From Porites lobata (lineage: Eukaryota; Cnidaria; Anthozoa; Scleractinia; Poritidae): a stretch of 64,000 bases of DNA. The notes beneath the pieces are model-generated. The model was not told the origin of the DNA. It saw only the letters and a list, made by a program, of their open reading frames with translations, and did not search any database. This document shows positions 15,101 through 27,100 of the stretch, in pieces. The translations under genes were made by a program, and so were the position numbers. The number at the start of each line of letters is the position of its first letter. The first letter of the stretch is position 1. The stretch lies in the NCBI GenBank assembly GCA_942486035.1, contig CALNXK010000183.1, forward strand, positions 504,501 to 568,500. Direction: 5' to 3'.

Positions 15101-18100
15101 CTATTCCTGAAAAGTACAACACAGCTTTTCGTTCGCCGTGCATTTATTTGTAAGGGCAATATTTTACAGTCTTTTTCGTTATATTTACATTGTGAATTAA
15201 ATTAGAGTTACTTTTATGTGCGAATATACTTTATTTTCAATGAGATGAGAATGAGCAAATTTCTCTTTATTTTCAATGTAAATAGTGGGATGAAACAGGG
15301 GAGGGGGGAAGAGACGAGTTCTGGGACCGAGAAACGATGTTCTCACAACTTGCAAAGCGGTCACCCAGCGTGGTGGTCAGCGGATAGTTACGGTATTTTT
15401 CCCACAGTAAAAATAATACTTTTAGACTTTTTAGAAGCAGGAAGCGAACCGACAGAGGAAATCAGAAATGCTTAAAAAATTGAAAAAAAATCATATCATG
15501 CATCTTTGTTTTTCTTGCATACCGTATTTGTCTTTCGGTACTGAAATGCGGGGAAACTAAAACGCAACCGTGGTAGATCTTAACCAACAACAACGCGCTC
15601 GATGGATTTATTTAAAGGTTACATCGTTTTTGCCGGGCAAGGGTAACTTGATGCTGATAAAAATTACTGGAGTAAGTGTCAGATTTATCGGAAGCAAGTA
15701 TATTCAAGAGAGCGTTATAAAAATGAGCTTACTGCTCTACATATCATAACTGAATAAAAATTAACACTTCATAACATTTCACTTCGTTTATTTCGATCAG
15801 TCAACACCTTGAATCCAAAGTTAAAATTAAAAACGATCCTAAAACAAATCACAACTACTACTGAAAGCTCTGTACCTTGAAGCGACTTTAACTTTCCTAA
15901 GGTTTGCAGCAAAGCACTGCTCGATAGCTCTGACAACTCTTCGGCGGTTCTTAGCAGCTATACGGATCCGGAGCTATATGTTGCATATTCCAAACTCTGC
16001 AAAGGGAAATTGTTTAACAGAAAAAGAAAACCACACACTATGTCTGAAAAGCGACATAAAATCAATAAATTTGCGAATTACCAAAATATAATAGTGAGAA
16101 ACAGTCCCGCCTTCGACTGCCATGTTTTTGTTTTTTCTCAAGACCGTTGATCTATGGTTTTTGACGTAGTGCGCATGATCAGTACACAAATCCGCTGGCA
16201 AGACCCTTGCTGATCGCTTTGCAAGTTGTGAGAACATCGTTTCGATTTCATTTAAGACAATGTATGGGAAGTAGCTTCCCCCCCCCCTGGGATGAAAGTT
16301 GGTCTTCATATCTTGATTACAAACATGCCGAGTGTACCATGTAACTCATAGTCACATCCTGTTTCAGTCTTTTAAGTCTGTGGCGAGGATATTGGGTGTG
16401 GCACTTACAGAGAGACCAGATCTGCGTTTAACCGTGTGCCAAGCTCTAAGGTTGCTGGTCTTAAAGTCATCTGATAATGGTAAGTAATGTAAAAATGTGT
16501 CAAAATATACTTCAGTATAAACTTTAAAATTAGATTTAATCCATTGGACCATTTGATAGTCAGTGGAGATCAAGAATTCTGCTACTACAAGTGATGTCAG
16601 CCAGACCAGTTTGAATTTCTAAATAGTACAGCGGAGACTTTGGAAAATAGCCTAATTTTATTTTCCAAATGATCAGTGTGCTAGGAAAGTTCTCACTTGT
16701 GGCCAGCAGTGAGTAGCTTAAGCGCTTTTAATTTGACTGCCTAAGTGAACTAGCAGTTGCTTCGGACTTAGGTTGCTACATTACCTTTTCCATCTTGATT
16801 TACAACTAGTGGATGACTTTTCCAGGTTATCAGAACTGAAACTAAGGCTCTGATTACTAGCGATCCCATCCCTAACCCAGTTTCATTCTGGAGCGAATTT
16901 CATGTTGGTGTTTGGTTATTAGCTTCTCTGTTCGCTTTCCAAAAGAACTCATGGCGGACGGGGTTTCCCAAAATGAATATGCGCGAAAATATTGCTACGC
17001 AAATTTAGGGAGGTTTAGAAAGCTGTCAACTGCTTCTGAGAAGGAGGGAAGTAAGTGTTTTGCTTTACAACAGAGATCAAATAGGCCCTTTTTTGAGTCG
17101 CCATAAGCCTCTGTTTCAAAGTGAGGCTAAGTGCAAAGCTGTTAATAAGAAATTGATTTTTTATTCTCATGCAAAGGAAACTCATTTTCTCAAGAAAGGT
17201 TTTACACTTGTTTTGAAAGTGTGAGCTTTTGGAACTTGGAAATGGCCCATTGTCCTGGGACCAAACCGGTCCTCTCCCTCTCCGCTTTATTTCCTCTTAA
17301 TTTGCTTTTGAATCGGTGTCAGTTAAGAACCTGTTTGCACTCTTTTGCAACAATGGACGTGCCATTATGAATGTATATAGCTTACCATTGATAGATTATG
17401 CTTCGTTTCTGGTAATTGCTTAATTGCTTAATTGCTGTCAACATTAGCTGAGAACAGTAAGGAGTTGTCTTCATACGCGAAGAACTACTTGCCAATCCTG
17501 TTCAACTTGTACACCGCTGAAGAAAAGGAAGGTGACCCGGACAAGTTACCAATCCTGGAAACTGTCAGAGTGTATCTGTCCATCACGGACTCAAAGGTTA
17601 GTTTAATAGGGACTGTCCCTGGGCAAATCAACAATTGAAAAGCTAGTAGTCCTGTTCTTATTTGTCTATAACACATTCAAAGATTAGTATTCCTGTGTTA
17701 GTCCGTATTAATGCTGCATGCACACAAAACTCAAGAACAGTCGAAGCACTCGCAAGTGACCACCTCTGAAATTTGAAAAATTGGTCGTAACTAAATCTGG
17801 TCACTTACGAGAAAGAGCTTCAGAAACTAATTCACAAAGAAAAATCAGAAGAAATTAATCTTTAATGAGAGTCTTCAGTGATCTGATGTGGACACGTCTA
17901 AACTTTACCTCCAATTTTTTAGACCAAAATAACCCCAAATCTTAATATTAGTGCAAGAATGAGTTGAGTGGTCGCTCACGAGACAGAAACAAAGGAAAAG
18001 TCCAGTTGTGTAACCCCAAAAGTGATCGCGGTCGGTTATGGGAGTGGTCACTTATGAGAGAGGTTGCAAGGAGAGCTTTGGCTGTAGAGCAAATAGTTGG

Positions 18101-21100
18101 TTACAGGACAGAAGTTTTATACTCTGTGGTCATTATTGCTAAATGATTCCGATATTAATGAGTATTTCATATCTACAGATTGCTGTTATTAGGTTTATTA
18201 CTCTGCATTGAAAAAAGTTTAAGTAGTGTAGTAGTGTTTTTTCCATAATTATGGTTTAAAGTTGTGTGCCACAGAAGGCTATTGTTGGAGCAACGTTTTC
18301 TTTTTCCAAAAAAAAAAAAAAGAAAAATGTTGATCATGGTCCAGCATCGATGAACTGTTACCAAGTTTATTTCTCTATTTGTCTGTTTCTCTCTGTCTTT
18401 ATTTATGTTTAAACTCGTACTCGATCGAGAATTGACCTCTAGTATAAACAGTTTGCTGACAGGCTAGTTATAGTACCGGAAGGCGTTTGCAAATACGTTT
18501 ACCTATGGTGTTTGAATTTTTACCGTTTTATGTAGTTGGTAGCGACTTTCTTTGCCAAGGGATTGGAGAAGCTGTCTAGTGGCGAAAGAGATGCGAAGTC
18601 AAGGTATGTTTGCATATGACAAACGATTCATCCGTTAAAATCGTCCATTGTGGTCAAGTTTAGTCTCATGTGTAGATGGGAATAGCATACTCTCTTGTAA
18701 TATTTCTGTATCACCTGTTTTGATCCATTTATTTAATTTTCTTTGCTAAGTCAAGAAATGTAAAGTTACTAGAGTGACAAGATGGCTTAGTGTTAAGTTG
18801 TCGCCAACCTACAACCCCAGACAAAATAGTTGGGACACTTGGTTCATCCCCCCTCCCCCAAAGAGAATGATAAGGTTACGCTGGCGGTTATCGAACCCTT
18901 TCATCCTAGTTTGCATGTCTGCATCATTAGATGGTGATGCTTATCCATTAGCTTTGTTGCAAATTTGAAAAAGGGGACAGTAATTATAACAGAACCTACA
19001 CTGCTACACAGATCTTGATGGTTTTCTACCAGTGATCGTAGTGATTCGTCCACTGGGCGCAAATTTCTGAGTAGACTGGCTGCTGAGTCATTCATTCGTC
19101 ACAAAGTTGTAATGTTAATTGTAGGAACTTGATGATGGACTTGGTTATAGCAATGACTCCGTACGTCAACGAGAAAAATATAGGGATCCTGTATGACATG
19201 ACTGTGCCGTGGTTGCAGGTTGGTATTTTCGTTTCAGTGCAATTTATATTGCTGTGCTATTCTACGAAAATGTGAATACAAATAAGTGGTTTTAAGAATT
19301 CAGAAATAAATGGGAGATATTACTTTATTATGACTGGTTTCTCTTTACCGTGGTTGCAGGTTGGTATTTTCGTTTCAGTGCAATTTATATTGCTGTGCTA
19401 TTCTACGAAAATGTGAATACAAATAAGTGGTTTTAAGAATTCAGAAATAAATGGGAGATATTACTTTATTATGACTGGTTTCTCTTTATAGCATATTATG
19501 GCTTTATACAGAAGCCAACACTCACTTTTGTATTGATTAATACCTTTAGTCACTCCCACCTGTAAACAAGATAGTTTTCATGACAGGCATAACTTGAGTA
19601 CAGCATCTCAGCTTTTGGTCTAGAATATATCAGTGGCGAATAGTTTGGGAAAAACAAACATACCACACAAATGTTTATGTTTCTCTTCAAGGCAACAGAT
19701 ATCACTCAGCAGAAAAAAGCTTACCGAATCTTGGAACAGATTTGTGGCGCTGATTCTGAGAGTAGCCTGAAATTTGTTGTGTCCCATCTGAAGGAGCTTC
19801 AAGACATCTTACTCAAGACTCTTGCATCATCCAGCTCCGCTTCCAAGACTGTAAGTTCTACAAGCTCAGCAAAATATAGCTGGTGGACTTACTATACAAT
19901 ATAGGACTGTTTAGTAAAACTACAGAAAACTCGAACAGGATACATTCACAGCATAGGGAGGCCTTAGATCCATCTTTGTTTTGCTTCACTCTTTATTATC
20001 CGGTGCCGTACTTAACAACAAACAGGATGTAAAACAGGAACAAAGTGTGAAGTCGACTCTTTTGTCTTGTCTTACGGGGAGTATTGGGTGGGTCTAACTC
20101 AGAGCAAACTGTTTTTTTTTTTTTTTTAAAACAGGATTGTTCAATGCCGATTATCACCTGATGGTCCTTCTTATCCTAACTAAAAATCTATTCATCATTT
20201 TATTCAGTTTTAACACTCGTTTCACAGGTAGCCGAAGCTCGAAATATGAGCGTGGGTGAACATCAGCATTGTTATGTAACATTCGAAATACAAGGATTTG
20301 TATGGGAGAAAACCTATCGTTTCTGTAACCTACGAAAATGAAAGGATTTCAATGAAAAAACAGCTTACCTTAACTTAAAATGTTACGTCTCTCCTGTGTG
20401 GTCCATGGGCCGATTTATGGGTTTTTCTGTAAACAGTCTTTTCTCTATATCAAGGTTTACCAAGGTTGGGCACTCCAGCAAAGCGGCCCGACTGATCCAC
20501 CAAAGGAAAACGGCTGTAAATTCGCTCCAACTGCTCCAATTGCCTCCAAATTCCGCCTAGGTAACACACGATAGTTCTCCTTTCCATTCGTTATCTTGCT
20601 TCGAGATGCCTGTACACCGAGAGCGAATCAAAGGTCGCAAATCTCTGCAACCTTTCCCATCTGAAGCCATCGACAGAACCTTGGCTTGAACTCCGCATTA
20701 GTGTTGAAAGATAGCGACATGGCCTGAGACTCAAATTACTCACACTCATGGTGGGAAACAGTCTCTTCCTCCCGTTGACATCAATACGCGAGAAAGAAAA
20801 CAACGGGAGAAAGAGACTGTCTCCCACCCCGAGTGTGAGTAATTTGAGTCTCAGGCCATGTCGCTATCTTTCAACAGTAACGTGGAGTTCAAGTCAAGGT
20901 TTTGTTGATGGCTTCAGACGGGGAAGGTTGCTGAGATAAGTGACCTTTGATTTGCTCTGGGTGCAAAGGCGTCTTGAAGCAAGATAACGAATGGAAAAGA
21001 GAACTATCATGTGTTACCTAGGCGGAATTTGGAGGCGATTGGAACAGTTGGAACGAATTTACAGCCGTTTTCCTTTGGTGGATCAGTCGGGCCGCTTCGC

Positions 21101-24100
21101 TGGAGTGCTTGGTAAACCTTTATATATAGAGAAAACCGTCTACGTAAAAACCCATAAAACGGCCATAAATCGGCTCGTAGACCACAGAAATAGATTATTT
21201 ATCTGTTCTGTTTGCCCTCAATGTTTTAGCTGGCACAATCAAAGAAGGCACAGTGACAGATGATGAATTACTTGATTTGGCCAGAGATGTTTTTACCTTT
21301 TGGAAAAACCTGGCAGAAACGATAGGTTTTTGTTTATATTGCGAATGTTACGCAACAATGCCGATGTTCACCGATGCTCATATTTCGAGCTTGGGCTACC
21401 TGTGCTCGTTTCTGTCATTTTTGCCAAAGTGCTTTTATATAAATTGTGTTCATTGTCAACATTTTGTCAACATTGTTATCGTATGATGTGCCCTAATTGT
21501 TGAGTTGATAATAGGACATAATGTAAACTGCAATAATATTGACATTTCTTTTTTATGTGTTATATTTCAGCCCCGCCTTCGTTGTCTAGCTCACATCGTT
21601 CGTAGATTAGACAAACCTGAACAATTCATTCAAGCAATAATCCCAGAGGTAAGTGTGTTCACAAAGCAGGCAATTTTGACCTATCTATTGTGTTTGTTAC
21701 TTTCATCATTAAAAGGGTAAATGAAGTCCTTCTGATGAATTAACTGCTTTAAAACTGATTTCAGCTATTTTTGAAAAGGGTTTTGGTGGGGGAAAAGGGC
21801 ATGATAAAGTCGCCTCCCAAGACAGGAGGGGGGATGTTGACTCTATTTGTTCAGGTTGTAAGGTTAGAGTAAACCAAAAAGCCAAGACTCAGCTGGCACG
21901 TTGTGACAGTTGCTAAGAGAGCGATCTGCATTCTGAACATAAAAATTACTTTTCATTCATTGTGAAATGCACATGTCAGAGTGAACCAATATTGGAGTTT
22001 CTCATCCCATTAAATAATGCCACAGATGCTACTTTTGACAAGCCACTAATCCTTGTACATAGTGAACTGTTGGGAATTTTGTTCTTTCATTTGGGTTACG
22101 TAGAGCACCACGTTTCCTCCATATTCTTTGGCAACATCTTATTCTGGGCAGATTGCATCTTCTTCCTTTCAACTTCATTTGACATAAAGCATTATTTTGT
22201 CTTAAGGGTCTATATAATGCAATGTGATCTCTAAATTTGTCCTCTCAATTAGGTCATCCTTTGCACTAAAGAGGTTGCAGTCAAGGCTCGTTCCTCTGCA
22301 TTCACCCTGTTAATCGAGTGCTGTAACGCCCGTTTCCGTTCCTCTGACAAGTCAAGACAAGGTAACGTTCACTTATTAAATCGGCTTCACAATGGTTACA
22401 ATACCGAGATAGGATATACATTTGAACAAATTACAAGAACGAGTTGCAGTGGTGCGGGACACACCCCAGGGCAAGGCTCCAATTTAGGTGTGACCTTAAG
22501 AAAGCTACACAAATACTAACTATGCTAAATAGCATGACATCTCGACATTTATAACACTACAAAAAGTATAAAAATCCTATTTCCAAGTACTGTGAGTAAC
22601 ACTTCACTTCCACAGCTGCTAACAAGTGTCAGTAGCAGTAGCTGCCAGCTAACGGAACATTATGTGACCTGCTGCATTTGCAGCAGATCGACTTCCAGGT
22701 GTTAAAGTTAGGGAATTTAACATCCTTATGAATGGCGAACTTCTGTCAAAGATATGTAATCTTTATGTGTGGTTTGTTGTGCTTTTAATTTTCTCGTATT
22801 ATTGAATTAGCTCCATGGAAGTTGGAAAACAAATAAAAATGAATATGCAAAATTTTGAGAATCACTTCTTTTGCACTGTGTTCCAATCTTCCCAAAACGT
22901 GAATTTTCCTTTTGTTTTCCTAAAGCTTGTTTTTGTTGTTTGTTTGAAATCGGCTTTCATATGTAGTAAGACCAGATGGATAATCCACAATTACAAAAGC
23001 AGATCCACGCAAACAGAGCATGGCATGTCTGCATTTTGGAGCGTTTTTGTCGGTGACTAGTGTTAAGCTAACTAACGTTTTGACAAGCAAAGTGACCCGC
23101 TTGTCTTTAGACTCAGATTTTTTTTACAACCCTTACTTACAGCCTCGCTTGTACTACTTGGCTTTTGTTCATTTGGAAGAAGACATGGCTAAGTCGAGTT
23201 TTTTCCTTTTAGCCTGACATGTGGCGTATTATTAATTATGATTTGCTTTGTCCTTTTGCTAGAATGCCTGACGTCATTCCTGGAGCTGGTTGTTGCTGGT
23301 ATCGCTGGCTCGCCTCATATGATTAGTGCAACGGTTATTTCTGTTGCTAGAGTGGTGTATGAATTTAGAAGTAAGTGTTGTGATACCGTGGAACCTCTCC
23401 TTAGGGACGCCTCTATTAAATGGACACCTCCATTCAAAGGACACAACATTTGGTCCTGGAAAAAAAGTTCCCATAAATTTTGTATCTGTCACCTCTATTG
23501 AAGGGATACACCTTTTCTGGGTCCCAGAGGATACCTCAGCACTTAAAACGTGACTGGCCACAAAGAGGGTTGATAAGTTTAAGTGTACACTAATCACATT
23601 AATGACAGCAATCACAAACTGAACTATCTCATTTAAATCAATGCACTGTACTTGTGAAAATTCAACCCCAATATCGTAGAGATAACGTTATCATTTTTTA
23701 TACATTATCTAGCTACTTTAAGATGACTGCAGCAGATTCTAGGGCTGAATGAAAAATGTATATATTGCCTTTGTTTCCTAACTATTAACAAATCCCAGCC
23801 CAACCTCCATTCAGGGAACACCTCCAATATATATATTTAGCCTGGGCTAAAAGCAAAGCTCTCGTTACCACACTTATATCTTACTCACACAAAAATAAAA
23901 TCGTGTAATGCTAAACGGTGGCGATGGCATTGAGAACGGCAAGAAAACAACAACAATAGGTCTCATTAGCAAAACAAACCAACAACATATTTGCACGTGC
24001 AGCTCACTTGGTTTTCTTTGCTGTTGTTGTTGCACGACTACAACGAGGAACTTTCTAGTTACACGTTTTGTGGAGGATATGTCGTATTTTCTCACCAAGA

Positions 24101-27100
24101 AAAAAATAATGCTGCTAGTGTTTCTGTTCGCTTTCTTTCTCACTGCCGCTCATTTAAACCTTACTGGCCGCTAATGTTTCTCATTTTCTCTGTCACCACC
24201 ACTATTAAATTTTTCATGTTGTGTTTCTAACGAAATTCATCTCCTTCGTTTTTATCGCTCGCTCTAGCTCTTTCTCTGTTATACACGTCAGCCTAGACAT
24301 TAAAATTTAGTCGAAAAAAAGACTCGGCTTGTCGTTGTTTTTTCTCTCTAAAAGTCCGGGCAGCCAAGATGACTAACATGGATGTCTATCACCAAGTTAA
24401 ACACAGGTTGCAGGGTCCACTCAGAGTAAAAAAGGTCATTTCACATTGGTTTATTATGGGTTAATCTGTGGTGCGGACAGATGGGCGTACGGTCACCAAA
24501 ATTTCTTGGATGCATGGATAACCCAAATTTTCTCACCCATTGTTCTCTGTACATCACGCCCTTTGCTAAGGTTTTTGAAGCTTTTTTTGCTGTTTTGTTG
24601 TTGTTTTCTTTTTGCTTCTCCTTCTTGTTTTTTTTCAAAAATGACACTGCCACCTCGACTTTTACCTTTCACGTTCTCTTTACAAAAAGTCTTTACACCC
24701 GGAGAGCCTAAACTGCATGTCTATTAGTAGATTTAATGGTGAAGGCTGCCGACTTCTCACTCGGTTCGTTTCTTTTCGGTGCAGGTGAGATTCCCAGTGT
24801 GTTGTTGGAACAGCTTATTCAGGGTATCCTTGTTTGCCTGCGGTCTGTTGCTAGAGAGGTGATCAAATCATGTCTTGGGTTTTTTAAGGTAACGTAATAT
24901 CTGTGTTTGTTCTATTGTCATTTTTGGGACATGCCCTGAGAGTGAAACAAAGTAGGTTACTATGATTACCATGGTGTATCCCCATTCACTTTCGAAGCCA
25001 TTTATGGTGCAACCATTCAAAGGTAACCTTTTTGGCAAAATCGTTAGATGAAAGTGTTTATTTTTCTGTATGTCTACATCTCTTAATTTGGAACGTTTTT
25101 TTTCCAATCTTATATTTTGATATTCTGAGATAGAAACAGAGTAAAAGAGTTACAAGAGATCCGATACAAGGGAAGAAAAATTCAGCTACTGTAGCGCTAC
25201 CTAAGTTGCTTTTCATTTGATGAAGTGACGTAAAATCCAACTTTTTTCTGGCTATCACTACTAGTAGGTAGCTGCGCCTTCTTCTTCGCAAATGTTTGCA
25301 ATCGTGCCTTTCCCTTTTTTTTGCAGGTTATCATTTCTGTTATGAGTCAGCAGGACTTACTTCCGTATGTTCCAGATATTGTAAGTAGAAAGTAGTCAAA
25401 GGAGTTGGATATAATGTCCGTAGAAACTTTTTGCTCTCGTTTTACTCAATGTTGAGCAGTTCAGTTCATTTTATGGTCATGCACTTACTCCCACTGCATG
25501 CTACGGTGAATAGAATTTATTTCGTTTGGCCTATTTGAAACGACGTAAGTCAACTACAGTCGTATTGGAACATGGGATCTGTCATTTCCATTTTGGGTAC
25601 GAAATTGTAGGGGGGGAAGGGGAAGGGGAAAACAAAGGCGTGTTTAATTGCATTGCCTCGTGAAAAGTTTCTTGCATAGAGACGCTGTGTCAACCATCTG
25701 TATTTTGTAAATATGACCTAAGGTGGTCACTTCGGGTATCAAAGGATGCCGCCGCCGCTATTGTTTTAAGGCTATTGTTCTAAGTTGTCAATCAAATTAA
25801 AAATTCAAGATGGCGCTCGGAGAGGACTTGGAACTTAGTTACTTATGCACTTGTAAAGGTGAAGTTATATATGTGGATGACAGTCACGACTTACAATTGT
25901 GGGACAGAATTTCTGTCCCCTGCACAGTACGCATGCGCAGTACTGAATCTTACGTAAAAACGTTCTAAAACGTTGTTGTTGAATGTGCAAGAAGAGAACG
26001 GGGGTATAGCTCAATCGGTAGAGCGCTCGCTTTGCAAGCGAGAGGTTCAGAGATCGAAACTCTGTGCTTCCAAAAAGAAAAATTTTTTTATCGACTCTAC
26101 CAGGACTTGAACCTGGAATCTCCTGATCCGTAGTCAGGCGCCTTATCCATTCAGCCATAGAGTCTCTATTAAAGAAAAAACAGGGCATAGCGAGGTTTTG
26201 ATCCCCGTACCTTCGGGTTATGAGCCCGACGCGATTACCATTTCGCTACCATCCCCGCTACAAGCGATTCAAAGAAAAATAAAGATCTAATGCTAAAAGT
26301 AATTTATTACAGTGTTTTCAGATAGCGTTGACACGTAGCGCATAAGACATTTAGGTCGCCGACCATATTATCGAAGATCAAAGTTTTCTCAGGGTTTTTG
26401 ACTTCTTTCTTCTCAGCGTCTCTCTTCTTCTTGTCTCTTTGTTGTCTCCTCATTTCTTTTCTTTTGAGGGTTCGAATATACTCTTTGAGTGTGAGAATGT
26501 GAGTTTCTTTGAGTTTTATAACAGCCTTGAGATGTTTTATTTCTGCTTGACAGCCATACCAAGCTTCCCCGAGTTCCTTAGTCGTTGACATCTTTAAAGC
26601 GTGAGCATTCTAAACGTTCCTAGAATGTGTGTATAGTTTTATAAGAAAACGCGTTCCAATGAATGGTTTCGTATGCTAATTCATGTTCGCTTTAAATTTG
26701 TATGAAAACTCGCTGAGTCAGCTAAAATAATGTTGCTCCTAGGTCTTAGAAAAAAAGAAGACCTGAAAGAGAGAAAGATTGATCCCGTAAGCTTTAACGT
26801 AATGAAAAGTTACCTGGCGTCGGTACTAACGCTTAACGCTTTGCGCTAAGCCCGTTCCCGACAAAAGTTTACTACAAAATAAACTAGTCTTTCTCATTAT
26901 TGGTCATTGACTTTTAATCATGTGGTGGATCCTAAAAGAACCGTTTTGTCATAAGACATTTAGTAGGATCTGTTTTTCCTACTTAGAAATTGAGAATAGT
27001 ACGCAAATTTAAATGGTAGGCTGAAATTATTTGCCATTTCTGGCCTGGTACTTTCTCAGAATAATACACAGCGATGTGTTTGGCAGGAAAGCCTTCCGCA

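Noticed and set aside
16912..17106. Open frame beginning [14 protein letters not shown] between RRP12 exons 11 and 12
   Set aside because: RRP12 exon 11 (ends 16479) joins exon 12 (starts 17448) in phase without it, and the stretch has no matching splice borders or family motif.
23990..24230. ORFs reading CCCCCTTTT and LLLLLHDY in an intron
   Set aside because: Low-complexity TTGTTG-type repeat translation within an intronic repeat.
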